Below are positions 18,458 through 26,747 of a DNA stretch of 45,692 nt, one piece after another. The notes under the pieces are model-generated. The model saw only the letters and a list, made by a program, of their open reading frames with translations, was not told where the DNA came from and searched no databases. The DNA lies in NCBI RefSeq assembly GCF_022340925.1, contig NZ_JAJDNA010000017.1, forward strand, positions 1-45,692. The letters run 5' to 3'. The position numbers and the translations under genes are program-made. The DNA is from Thiocapsa sp. (lineage in GTDB: Bacteria > Pseudomonadota > Gammaproteobacteria > Chromatiales > Chromatiaceae). Each line of letters starts with the position of its first letter. Within the stretch, counting starts at the first letter, position 1.

Positions 18458-18926
18458 GAAGCTGGGACTCGGGTGTCGAGGGTGAACGAACGCGGATTGA
18501 GGGTCGCCATTCTACTACGGCTTCCAGGCAAGACGCCGCTGGTGCCGGATGGGTGTGCGAACAGCCCAACGGACCCACCGAAATGGTCGGGGCCCAGTCC
18601 CTCTCGCCCCAGCGATTGGACAAGCTGTTCAAAAGAGGCCGCCCGGTTTGTGGATAACCTGTGGCCAGGTTAGAAGGCCTGTTTTGGCCACCGATTATCC
18701 ACAGCTTCAGCAGCGCCTATCCAATCAGGCATTTCAATATAAGAAAATGTTTTATATAAATAAATTCTGTTTTCGGGCTTATCCACAGAGCTTACTATAT
18801 CTACAGACTGATTAGTTTCTTTTGTTTAGATACACAACCAATACGCGGCCGCCCGGATGTTCGGGCTGACCGATTCTGCAGACCTCCGGTTAGGGCTGGA
18901 GGTCTGAGATTGGTAGAATCCGGTCG
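18458..18926. other. DnaA-box cluster with AT-rich core, candidate oriC
   Basis: This 469-base gap between divergent hemE and uvrD holds no convincing gene. It contains three perfect DnaA boxes: TGTGGATAA at 18649-18657 (minus), TTATCCACA at 18695-18703 and again at 18779-18787 (plus). Between the last two lies a 40-base stretch (18731-18770) with only 5 G or C, in a genome that is otherwise very GC-rich; it resembles a DNA-unwinding element. Weaker DnaA-like sites (ATATCTACA, AGATACACA) follow near 18797-18837. Either a replication origin or a DnaA-regulated promoter region for uvrD fits. No dnaA, dnaN, gidA or rpmH is in view. Confidence 0.65.
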
Positions 18927-21089
18927 ATGGATGTCTCGATCCTTCTCGACTCCCTCAACGACGCTCAGCGTGCAGCTGTCGCGGCCGAGCACGGAAGCCT
19001 CCTGGTGCTTGCCGGGGCGGGCTCCGGCAAGACACGTGTGCTGGTGCACCGCATCGCCTGGTTGATTCAGGTGGAGCAGGTGCCGCCCTACGCGGTGTTG
19101 GCCGTGACCTTCACCAACAAGGCCGCCCGCGAGATGCGCACCCGGATCGAGACCATGCTCGGAACCCCGGTGGGAGGAATGTGGGTCGGGACCTTTCACG
19201 GGTTGGCCCACCGTTTCCTGCGCGCCCACTGGCAGGACGCCCAGCTCCCACAGCATTTCCAGATCTTGGATTCCGATGATCAGCTCCGCCTGATCAAGCG
19301 GATCATCAAGGCGTTGGAGCTCGACGAGAGCCGTTGGCCGCCGCGCCAGGTTCAAGGGTTCATCAATAAACAGAAGGACGAGGGCCTGCGGCCGAGTCAC
19401 CTGGATGACGCAGGGGATTTCTTCCTGGAGAAAATGATCGGCATCTATCGCCAGTACGAGGAAGCGCGTGCCCGTGCCGGCCTGCTCGACTTCGCCGATC
19501 TGCTCCTCACGAGCCTGGAGTTGCTGCGTGAGCGCCCGGACCTTCTGCATCACTATCAGCGCCGCTTCGCCTGCATCCTGGTCGATGAGTTCCAGGACAC
19601 CAATGCGATTCAGTACGCCTGGCTGCGCCTGCTGGCGGGGAGCAACGACAACCTGTTCGCGGTCGGCGACGATGACCAGTCGATCTACGGCTGGCGCGGT
19701 GCGCGCGTCGAGAATATTCAGTCTTTTCAGCGGGACTACCCCAAGACCCGGGTCATCCGCCTGGAGCAGAATTATCGCTCGAGCGGCAACATCCTTGCCG
19801 CGGCGAATGCCCTCATCGCCAACAACCCGACCAGGCTCGGGAAGACTCTCTGGACCCAGGACAGCGAGGGTCAGCCCATCCGCCGATACACGGCCTTCAA
19901 CGAGGTGGACGAGGCACGATTCGTGGTCGAGCGGATACGCCGTTGCGTTGCGGACGAGGGCCGCCGACGCGATGAGTGCGCGATCCTCTATCGGACGACC
20001 GCCCAATCACGCCTGTTCGAAGAGGCGCTGATCCAGGCCCAGATCCCCTACCGGGTTTACGGGGGGTTGCGGTTCTTCGAGCGTGCGGAGGTCCGGGACG
20101 CGCTCGCCTACCTGCGCTTGGTCGTCAACCCTGACGATGATGCGGCCTTCGAGCGTGTGGTCAACACGCCCACCCGCGGGATCGGAGCCCGCACCCTCGA
20201 TCTGCTGCGTCAACAGGCGAGAGAGACCCGCGTCTCCCTCTGGCAGGCCGCACGCGATCTGACCACGACGGCCCTCCTGGGTCCGCGGGGCGGTGGCGCC
20301 CTGTTGGGCTTTCTCGAGCTGATCCAGGCGCAGCGGCGGGGCCGCGAGGGGACTGCGTTGCCCGATCTGGTCACTGCCGTCATCGAGGCGGCGGGTTTGT
20401 CCAACTTCTACCAGAAAAGCAAGGACGGCAGGGGGCAGGATCGGATTGAGAACCTCGAGCAACTGGTCGACACGGCGGGGCGCTTCGAGCACGAGTTGGA
20501 TGAGGCGGAGAGCGACGCCCTCGCCATCTTCCTGGCTCATGCCGCACTGGAGGCCGGGGAGGCGCAGGCGGATGGGTTCGAGGATAGCGTTCAGCTCATG
20601 ACGCTGCACAGTGCGAAGGGTCTGGAGTTTCCGGTCGTCTTTCTGGTCGGGATGGAAGAGGGGCTCTTTCCACACAGTCTCTCGGCCGAGGACCCCAGCC
20701 GGCTCGAAGAGGAACGACGGCTGTGCTACGTCGGCATGACCCGGGCCATGCGAGAGCTCTATGTGAGCCATGCCGAGAGCCGGCGCCTCTATGGTCGCGA
20801 GGACTACCCGCTGCCGTCGCGTTTTCTGCGCGAGGTGCCGTCCGGCCTGATCGAAGATGTCCGGGCGCGCGGTGTGGCCCGTGCGGCAACCCCGCCCCCG
20901 GAAACGATGGCCCGGGACGATGCCGGGACGTTTTCGCTCGGCCAGCGCGTCGTGCATCCCAAGTTTGGCGAGGGGGTGGTCTTGAGCAGCGAGGGGCGCG
21001 GCGCCGCGGCTCGGATCCAGGTGAATTTCCAAGGGGTGGGATCGAAATGGTTGGTCTTGGCCTACGCCCGCCTTGAGCCGTTAGGTTGA
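18927..21089 (+). CDS. uvrD: UvrD/PcrA-type DNA helicase
   Basis: This 720-residue superfamily 1A helicase unwinds DNA 3' to 5' in nucleotide excision and mismatch repair. It has the Q motif (LNDAQRAAV), Walker A AGAGSGKT (29-36), motif Ia AVTFTNKAAREM, motif Ib GTFHGLAHRFLR, motif II VDEFQDTN, motif III GDDDQSIYGWRGA, motif IV LEQNYRS, motif V LMTLHSAKGLEF and motif VI RLCYVGMTRA. A C-terminal Tudor-like RNA polymerase-binding module (FSLGQRVVHPKFGEG) is present, as in UvrD/PcrA and not in Rep. The start ATG 18927 lies just downstream of the DnaA-box region. Length and motifs are complete. Confidence 0.96.
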   Translation: MDVSILLDSLNDAQRAAVAAEHGSLLVLAGAGSGKTRVLVHRIAWLIQVEQVPPYAVLAVTFTNKAAREMRTRIETMLGTPVGGMWVGTFHGLAHRFLRAHWQDAQLPQHFQILDSDDQLRLIKRIIKALELDESRWPPRQVQGFINKQKDEGLRPSHLDDAGDFFLEKMIGIYRQYEEARARAGLLDFADLLLTSLELLRERPDLLHHYQRRFACILVDEFQDTNAIQYAWLRLLAGSNDNLFAVGDDDQSIYGWRGARVENIQSFQRDYPKTRVIRLEQNYRSSGNILAAANALIANNPTRLGKTLWTQDSEGQPIRRYTAFNEVDEARFVVERIRRCVADEGRRRDECAILYRTTAQSRLFEEALIQAQIPYRVYGGLRFFERAEVRDALAYLRLVVNPDDDAAFERVVNTPTRGIGARTLDLLRQQARETRVSLWQAARDLTTTALLGPRGGGALLGFLELIQAQRRGREGTALPDLVTAVIEAAGLSNFYQKSKDGRGQDRIENLEQLVDTAGRFEHELDEAESDALAIFLAHAALEAGEAQADGFEDSVQLMTLHSAKGLEFPVVFLVGMEEGLFPHSLSAEDPSRLEEERRLCYVGMTRAMRELYVSHAESRRLYGREDYPLPSRFLREVPSGLIEDVRARGVARAATPPPETMARDDAGTFSLGQRVVHPKFGEGVVLSSEGRGAAARIQVNFQGVGSKWLVLAYARLEPLG

Positions 21090-21241
21090 CCGAGAGCCCT
21101 CCCGGCAATTGGCGGGCGGCTGGGCTGTCAGGGTGCCGGTCGAATGCCATCCAGGCGTGATCCCGTTCGTCGTTGAGGCCGAACGGGCAATCGGGCCTAC
21201 AATAGGCGGAATCCGCAACCCCACGATGGCGTCGTGAAACC

Positions 21242-22462
21242 ATGTCCGAGAGCGAACGCTTCGCAGACCTCCTGAAGGAGTTTGACGAAACCCATCCGCA
21301 GCGCGGCGCACAAGAGCCGGGAATCGGGGAATCCGTCCAAGGAGTCCTGGTATCCATCGGGGAGGAGTACGCCTTCGTCGATCTGGGCGGCAAGGCGGAA
21401 GGTCGGATCGAGGTCTCGGCGCTCCAGGATGTGGGGGGTACGCTGACCTTGACCGTCGGCGACGTCGTCGAGACGCGCGTGACAGGAAAGGACGAGGAGA
21501 GCGGGACGCTGCTGCTCGGCTCCCAGCACGGTCATCGCTATCACGGCCTCCATGAGGTCGAGCGAGCCTACCGTCAAGGTCTGCCGGTGCAGGGTCAGGT
21601 GAGCGCGGCCGTCAAGGGCGGTTTGGAGGTGCAGGTGGCGGGTCTGCGCGCCTTCTGTCCGGCTTCGCAGGCGGACATCCGGTTCATTGAGGACCTCTCC
21701 GAGCTCGTCGGGCAGCGGCTGGATTTCCGCATCACCAAGCTCGAGGGGGGGCGGCATCCAAATCTGGTCCTTTCGCGTCGTGCCCTGCTGGAGGAGGAGC
21801 AGCGTCTCCTGGCTGAGCAGACGCGAGCACGACTTCGCGAAGGAGCGGTGTTTTCCGGGACCGTGACATCCCTGAAGGATTACGGCGCCTTCGTCGACAT
21901 CGGCGGTCTTGAAGGCATGGTCCACGTGAGCGAGCTGGCGTTCGGCCATGTGAAGCACCCCAGCGAGGTGCTGTCGGTGGGTCAGGCCGTGGAGGTCTCG
22001 GTCCTGCGGATCGAGCCGGCAAGCGGTCCGAAAGGCCGCGACAAGATCGCGCTGTCGATCCGTGCACTCGCGCGCGACCCCTGGCAGGATGTGGTGAGGG
22101 ACTTCCCGGTCGGCAAACGTGTCACCGGGACCGTGAATCGGCTTCAACCCTTCGGCGCCTTTGTCGGGCTCGGTCCTGGAATCGACGGCCTGGTGCACAT
22201 CAGCGAGCTCGGCGGGGGGCGGCGCGTGAGCCATCCGAGCGAGGTGGTGAATGTCGGCGATCGCGTCGAGGCCACGGTTCTGGGAGTCGATCCGGAGCGG
22301 CGGCGGATCAGTCTCTCACTCGATCTGAGCCGGTCCATCGAGGCCGCCTCCCCGCGTTCTGAGCCTGTGCCGCACCCTGCGGCCGCCGAGGCAGAGGGGT
22401 CGGATGGAACCATGGGGAGCTTTGGTGAGCTCCTTCGGGAGACCATGAACAAGTCTCGGTGA
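21242..22462 (+). CDS. S1 RNA-binding domain protein (four repeats)
   Basis: The 406-residue protein is made of four S1 (OB-fold) repeats, roughly at residues 28-95, 108-178, 194-273 and 286-358, followed by an acidic, low-complexity tail. Repeats 3 and 4 are the most typical (GTVTSLKDYGAFVDIGGLEG, then GTVNRLQPFGAFVGLGPG with VHISELG). It resembles a shortened ribosomal protein S1, which has six repeats in Gammaproteobacteria, but lacks two, so it is more likely an S1-like accessory RNA-binding protein than RpsA itself. Its binding targets cannot be read from the sequence. It lies 152 bases after uvrD in the same direction. Confidence 0.88.
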   Translation: MSESERFADLLKEFDETHPQRGAQEPGIGESVQGVLVSIGEEYAFVDLGGKAEGRIEVSALQDVGGTLTLTVGDVVETRVTGKDEESGTLLLGSQHGHRYHGLHEVERAYRQGLPVQGQVSAAVKGGLEVQVAGLRAFCPASQADIRFIEDLSELVGQRLDFRITKLEGGRHPNLVLSRRALLEEEQRLLAEQTRARLREGAVFSGTVTSLKDYGAFVDIGGLEGMVHVSELAFGHVKHPSEVLSVGQAVEVSVLRIEPASGPKGRDKIALSIRALARDPWQDVVRDFPVGKRVTGTVNRLQPFGAFVGLGPGIDGLVHISELGGGRRVSHPSEVVNVGDRVEATVLGVDPERRRISLSLDLSRSIEAASPRSEPVPHPAAAEAEGSDGTMGSFGELLRETMNKSR

Positions 22463-22556
22463 TCGAGCAATTGCCTCGCGCGCCGCTGTCGGCGTTTCGC
22501 CGCGGGTCGCGAAGGCACGACACGCGCCGTATCAACGACCAAAGAGGAGGCAGGGC

Positions 22557-23642
22557 ATGCAACGTCGTGGGTTCATCAAGGGCCTAGGGGCCGGCTCATT
22601 GGCGGTCGGGAGCCTGGCCGGTGGCATCGGTTCGGCACGGGCCAAGGCCGAGCACAAGTGGAAGATGGTCACGACCTGGCCGAAAAACTTTCCCGGCCTT
22701 GGCACGGGCGCGAACAATCTGGCCTCGTTGATCGGCGAGATGAGCGGCGGTCGCATCGAGATCAGGGTCTTCGGGGCCGGCGAGCTTGTCCCCGCCTTCG
22801 AGATCTTCGATGCGGTCTCCCGCGGAACCGCCGAGATCGGCCACGGCTCCGCTTATTACTGGAAGGGGAAGAGCGAGGCGGCGCAATTCTTCTCGACCGT
22901 TCCGTTCGGCCTGACGGCGCAGGAGATGAACGGCTGGATCTACCATGGGGGCGGCCTGGAGCTCTGGACCGAGCTCTATGCAAAGTTCGGCCTGGTCCCC
23001 GCCCCTGCGGGGAACACCGGTGTGCAGATGGGCGGTTGGTTCAATAAGGAGATCAATTCGGTCGAGGATCTCAAAGGCCTCAAGATGCGCATACCCGGAC
23101 TCGGCGGCGAGGTGCTGGCCCGCGCCGGGGGTACCCCGGTGAACCTGCCTGGCGGCGAGCTGTTCACTGCGTTGCAGAATCGGACGATCGATGCGACCGA
23201 ATGGGTCGGCCCTTACAACGATCTGGCGTTTGGGCTCTACAAGGCAGCCAAGTATTACTACTATCCGGGTTGGCACGAGCCGGGAACCATCTTGGAGGCG
23301 ATGGTCAACAAGCAGGTCTACGACGCGCTTCCGGCCGACCTGCAATCCATCGTCATGAATGCGTGTAAGGTGGTCAATCAGGATATGCTCGCCGAGTATA
23401 CCGCCCGCAATCCGGTGGCGTTGCAGACCCTGATCACCAAGCACAACGTGGAGCTGAGGCGGTTCCCGGACGACGTGATTCTCAAGTTGCGGGCGCTCTC
23501 CGACGAGGTCGTTGCCGAGATCGCCCAAAAGGATGATTTTTCGTCCAAGGTATACAGCTCTTACAAGAAATTCCTCAGTCAAAGCAAAGAATGGAGCGGG
23601 ACCACAGAGCTCACTTACCTTCGGGCCCGCGACCAGGCATGA
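22557..23642 (+). CDS. TRAP transporter substrate-binding protein, TakP-like
   Basis: This 361-residue periplasmic receptor begins MQRRGFIKGLG, a twin-arginine-type signal, with likely cleavage after ARA near residue 29. It has the DctP-family core and strong resemblance to TakP of Rhodobacter: AGELVPAFEIFDAV, GNTGVQMGGWF, LKGLKMRIPG, TIDATEWVGPYND and YYYYPGWHEPG. TakP binds 2-oxo acids with Na+, so an oxo-acid ligand is a reasonable inference, although related receptors bind other carboxylates. The membrane subunits DctQ and DctM are not adjacent, which is unusual for a TRAP receptor. GAGGAGG precedes the ATG. Its stop overlaps the hemW start (ATGA). Confidence 0.9.
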   Translation: MQRRGFIKGLGAGSLAVGSLAGGIGSARAKAEHKWKMVTTWPKNFPGLGTGANNLASLIGEMSGGRIEIRVFGAGELVPAFEIFDAVSRGTAEIGHGSAYYWKGKSEAAQFFSTVPFGLTAQEMNGWIYHGGGLELWTELYAKFGLVPAPAGNTGVQMGGWFNKEINSVEDLKGLKMRIPGLGGEVLARAGGTPVNLPGGELFTALQNRTIDATEWVGPYNDLAFGLYKAAKYYYYPGWHEPGTILEAMVNKQVYDALPADLQSIVMNACKVVNQDMLAEYTARNPVALQTLITKHNVELRRFPDDVILKLRALSDEVVAEIAQKDDFSSKVYSSYKKFLSQSKEWSGTTELTYLRARDQA

Positions 23643-24829
23643 CCCGCATCTCGCGCAGTGGCAGCGCGGATGCGCTGCCGCTCGCCCTGTACGTGCACAC
23701 CCCCTGGTGCGTCAGCAAATGTCCGTACTGTGACTTCAATTCCCATGCGGCAGATCAGCCGCCGTTCGAGCGCTACGTGTCGCACCTGCTGGCGGACCTG
23801 GATCGGGAGGTCGGTTCGGCGGTTGCGCGACGCGCGTTGCGGTCTGTTTACATCGGGGGTGGGACGCCCAGTCTCTTTCCCGAACCGGCGATCCGCCGTC
23901 TACTCGACGGGATCCGCGCCCGCGCCGATCTGGCCTCCGATGTCGAGATCACGATGGAGGCCAATCCGGGGAAAAGCGAATGGCGTCGGCTTGCAGCCTA
24001 TCGTGAGGCCGGTGTGAATCGGCTTTCGATCGGAGCGCAGAGTCTCTCGACGGTCCGGTTGCGTGCCCTTGGCCGTGCGCATGCCGCAGATGACGTGCGC
24101 CGGACCGTCCAGGAGGCTCGGGAAGCAGGATTCACGAACGTCAACCTGGACATGATGTATGCCTTGCCGGATCAGAGCCTCGGAGAGGCGGAGCGGGATC
24201 TCGCCGCATTGATCGATCTGGGACCGGAGCACATCTCCTACTATCAGCTGACCCTGGAGCCCAACACAGGGTGGCGTGTCCACCCCCCGCATTTGCCGGA
24301 TTCGGATCTGGCTGCCGACATGGCCGAGCAGGGACTGGAGCAGCTGGGGCGAGCGGGGTATCGGCAGTATGAGGTCTCCGCTTACGCGAGGGACGGTCTG
24401 CGCTGTCGCCACAATCTGAACTACTGGGAGTTCGGCGACTATCTGGGGATCGGGGCCGGCGCTCACGGGAAGCTCACGTCTGAGGCCGGCGCGACGGGCG
24501 ACCGGCGGCGCGTGCGTCGCACCGCCAAGCGGCACCAACCTAGGGCCTATCTGAGCGCCTCACCGGATGAGCTGACGAGCAGCGTACGGGATCTCGATGA
24601 GGACGATCTGGTCGTCGAGTTCGCACTCAATGCCTTTCGTCTCACGGAGGGCTTCGATCGGGGCCTGTTCAGCCTGACCACCGGCATGCCATGGGCGCGG
24701 ATCTCGACTGAGCTGGGGCGCGCCGAGCTGGACGGGATGGTTAGGGTCTTGCCCGACCGCGTCGAGCCGACCGCGCTCGGTCGTCGCTTCGTCAACGAGC
24801 TGGTTGGGCGCTTCGTCGCCGGCGGATGA
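23639..24829 (+). CDS. hemW: Radical SAM heme chaperone HemW
   Basis: The 396-residue protein is a radical SAM enzyme with the [4Fe-4S]-binding CVSKCPYCDF motif, preceded by LALYVHTPWC, and GGGTPSLF, VEITMEANPG, GVNRLSIGAQS, NLDMMYALPDQS and the C-terminal NYWEFGDYLGIGAGAHG. These match HemW, formerly annotated as oxygen-independent coproporphyrinogen oxidase, and now regarded as a heme-binding chaperone. It lacks the N-terminal extension typical of true HemN. ATG 23639 overlaps the TRAP receptor stop, and the longer in-frame start at 23591 would add unrelated residues. It is the last gene before the rpmE promoter region. Confidence 0.93.
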   Translation: MTRISRSGSADALPLALYVHTPWCVSKCPYCDFNSHAADQPPFERYVSHLLADLDREVGSAVARRALRSVYIGGGTPSLFPEPAIRRLLDGIRARADLASDVEITMEANPGKSEWRRLAAYREAGVNRLSIGAQSLSTVRLRALGRAHAADDVRRTVQEAREAGFTNVNLDMMYALPDQSLGEAERDLAALIDLGPEHISYYQLTLEPNTGWRVHPPHLPDSDLAADMAEQGLEQLGRAGYRQYEVSAYARDGLRCRHNLNYWEFGDYLGIGAGAHGKLTSEAGATGDRRRVRRTAKRHQPRAYLSASPDELTSSVRDLDEDDLVVEFALNAFRLTEGFDRGLFSLTTGMPWARISTELGRAELDGMVRVLPDRVEPTALGRRFVNELVGRFVAGG

Positions 24830-24920
24830 CCGTGATACCGGTTGTTGAGTCCGATGGCACCATCATCCTAGAAACGCGGGTTATCATGGCTCTGGGGATC
24901 TCAGGGACGGCACTCCCAGG

Positions 24921-24949
24921 TTGAGAGTGCGTCGACAGGTTTGTAGACT
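24921..24949 (+). promoter_or_regulatory. Putative sigma-70 promoter of rpmE
   Basis: TTGAGA (24921-24926) and TAGACT (24944-24949) are separated by 17 bases and resemble sigma-70 -35 and -10 boxes (five and four matches of six). They lie 54 bases upstream of the rpmE ATG, in a 173-base gap after hemW. Confidence 0.4.
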
Positions 24950-25002
24950 ATCCCGTTCGACTGGTTTTTTTGCGCGCGAGCTGCGCTCACATGAAGGTCA
25001 TC

Positions 25003-25203
25003 ATGAAAGACGGAATCCACCCCAACTACGCCGACGTCAAGGTGGTCTGTAGCTGCGGTAACGAGTTTACGACCCGGTCCACCTTGGGGAAGGAGATGCA
25101 CGTCGAGGTCTGCTCGTCCTGCCACCCCTTCTACACTGGAAAGCAGAAGGTCCTGGACACCGCCGGGCGTGTCGACAAGTTTAGGCGCAAGTACGCGCGC
25201 TGA
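25003..25203 (+). CDS. rpmE: 50S ribosomal protein L31
   Basis: The 66-residue protein begins [20 protein letters not shown] and carries the two zinc-binding cysteine pairs of the zinc-containing L31 form (CSC and CSSC), ending with [20 protein letters not shown] and a basic tail. L31 sits on the large subunit and bridges to the small subunit. ATG 25003 is preferred because AAGGT lies just upstream and family members start MKxxIHPxY; ATG 24991 would add four residues. Zinc-type L31 is often replaced by a zinc-free paralogue under zinc starvation; no such paralogue is seen here. Confidence 0.96.
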   Translation: MKDGIHPNYADVKVVCSCGNEFTTRSTLGKEMHVEVCSSCHPFYTGKQKVLDTAGRVDKFRRKYAR

Positions 25204-25204
25204 A

Positions 25205-25336
25205 GCGATGCTGATTCATGGCCATCCGGGCCATCATCAGCTCGCCTTCCGCGAGGCGCGACGCTCGGAAGTCTGCATGTTCAGGCACCGGGGTGCCTGA
25301 ACATGCTGAAGCCTCCCGTCCGGGGTGGCTGCTTCT
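25205..25336 (-). repeat. Dispersed hairpin element, copy E (inverted)
   Basis: Read on the minus strand this copy has a 15-bp perfect stem (GCATGTTCAGGCACC and its complement, 25275-25306), then CTTCC..GCG/CGC..GGAAG (the counterpart of copy A's GGAAAGCG stem but with different bases), then a final hairpin GCTGATGATGGCC...GGCCATGAATCAGC. The last block matches the 3' end of copies A-C. It begins two bases after the rpmE stop. Hairpin 1 of the family is not recognisable. The strong hairpins may also terminate rpmE transcription. Confidence 0.7.
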
Positions 25337-25572
25337 TTGATCGGTCGGATACCCGACCGTGCGCGTCCTTGGGCCAGACAGCCGATCTGGCCTGATCTCG
25401 ATCAATACGGGTCTCAAGCGGTCCCGCGCTGCAGTCAGCGAGACGGAGACCTTCCGGAAAAGCCGGAGGCTGCGAGTGTAAGATGGGCGCTCCGGAGCGG
25501 GGTACTGGCCACGGCCAAGAAGTTGACCCGCGCGACCGTGGTTATTAGACCACTGATGGGAGAAACAGTCAC

Positions 25573-26505
25573 TTGAACAAGATCACCATCATCGGCGCGG
25601 GCCGGGTCGGCGAGACGACGGCCCAGATACTGGCAGAAGAGGAGCTCTGCCGCGAGATTGCCCTTTTCGATGTGCGCGAGGGTGTCCCCGAGGGCATCGC
25701 GCTCGACATCCTTCAGATGGCGCCCTTCTTCGAATTCGACTGTGTCATCAGCGGCAGCAATGATCCTCGGATCCTGGGGGATTCAGAGCTGGTCATCGTC
25801 ACCGCCGGACTCCCCCGCAAGCCAGGCATGTCACGTTCCGATGTCCTTGAGGCGAACGTGCGCATCATCGATACCGTCACCGACGAGATCATGCGGTATG
25901 CGCCGAACGCCATTGTGCTGATGGTCTCCAATCCCGTCGATGCCCTGACCTATCGCGTGGCCCGGCGTACCGGTTGGAACCGCAGTCGCGTCCTTGGACA
26001 GGCGGGCGTGCTCGACGCGTCCAGAATGGCGAGCTTCATTGCCCAGGAGACCGGATTTTCGGCCCTCGACATCACGACCATGGTGTTGGGGGGGCATGGG
26101 GACACCATGGTGCCGGTGCCGCGTTATTGCACCATTAACGGGATACCGATCACCCAATTCATTTCCGAGGAGCGCATCGCCGCCATCATGGAGCGCACTC
26201 GTCAAGGCGGTGCCGAGATCCTTGCGTTGCGAAAAAACTCGAGCGCCTACGATGCCCCGGGTGCCGCGGTTGCTACCATGGTCGACGCCATCGTCAACAA
26301 CCGGCGACGTCTGCTCTCGTGTGTCGCCCTGCTCGAGGGCGAGTATGGTGAGACCGACCTGGCGATGGGCGTCCCTTGCGTGCTTGGTGAGAAGGGCATG
26401 GAGTCGATCGTCGAGGTCGATCTAAGCGCTCGTGAGCGCGCCGACTTCGACCGTTCGGCCAGCTCGGTTCGCGCGGACATTCAACGCCTGCGCGACATCG
26501 CCTAG
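25573..26505 (+). CDS. mdh: Malate dehydrogenase (LDH-like type)
   Basis: Mdh interconverts malate and oxaloacetate with NAD. The 310-residue protein has the Rossmann motif GAGRVGETTA (8-17), an acidic residue in FDVREG that favours NAD, the mobile-loop LPRKPGMSRSD, in which Arg (not Gln) marks a malate dehydrogenase, VSNPVDALTY, QAGVLDASR and the catalytic His in GGHGDTMVP. It belongs to the lactate-dehydrogenase-like group and not to the E. coli-type group. The start is TTG 25573 with GGGAGA upstream; no better start is available. Citrate synthase follows, with a repeat copy between them. Confidence 0.95.
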   Translation: MNKITIIGAGRVGETTAQILAEEELCREIALFDVREGVPEGIALDILQMAPFFEFDCVISGSNDPRILGDSELVIVTAGLPRKPGMSRSDVLEANVRIIDTVTDEIMRYAPNAIVLMVSNPVDALTYRVARRTGWNRSRVLGQAGVLDASRMASFIAQETGFSALDITTMVLGGHGDTMVPVPRYCTINGIPITQFISEERIAAIMERTRQGGAEILALRKNSSAYDAPGAAVATMVDAIVNNRRRLLSCVALLEGEYGETDLAMGVPCVLGEKGMESIVEVDLSARERADFDRSASSVRADIQRLRDIA

Positions 26506-26507
26506 GA

Positions 26508-26624
26508 AGGCGCTGAAGAATTCAGCGCTTCCCGTGCGGGGCCGGAACCCCGTCAGTAGGGAACCGCGTTTTCGACTTCCGTGCTGATTTCTGGTCACGC
26601 TGGCCAATCAACCAGCGTCTCCCT
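26508..26624 (+). repeat. Dispersed hairpin element, copy B
   Basis: It begins 2 bases after the mdh stop with GCGCTGAA/TTCAGCGC (hairpin 1), then CGGGG/CCCCG, then GGGAACCGCGTTTTCGACTT and the 3' block GTGCTGATTTC...GGCCAATCAACCAGCGTC ending CCCT. Bases 26578-26590 are identical to 8158-8170 of copy A. The CATGGTCAG-type hairpin of copies C-E is absent, which makes this the shortest clear copy. A separate GCCAGG/CCTGGC hairpin follows at 26634-26651. Confidence 0.8.
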
Positions 26625-26747
26625 CGAAGTCTGCCAGGCTCCTACCTGGCCACGCATCAGCACGGAACGGCCCCGGATCCGTCGAGACTCGAAACCGAAA
26701 ATCAATGCCGCTGGGGTTCCTTACTCAGCGCGGTCAGGAGCGAGCTT

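Noticed and set aside
18549..18815. Open frame of 88 codons across the DnaA-box region
   Set aside because: No family resemblance, no ribosome binding site, and its codons follow the AT-rich stretch and DnaA boxes, which explain the sequence better.
25325..25576. 83-codon frame just before mdh
   Set aside because: No resemblance to any family and overlaps the TTG start of mdh; probably chance.
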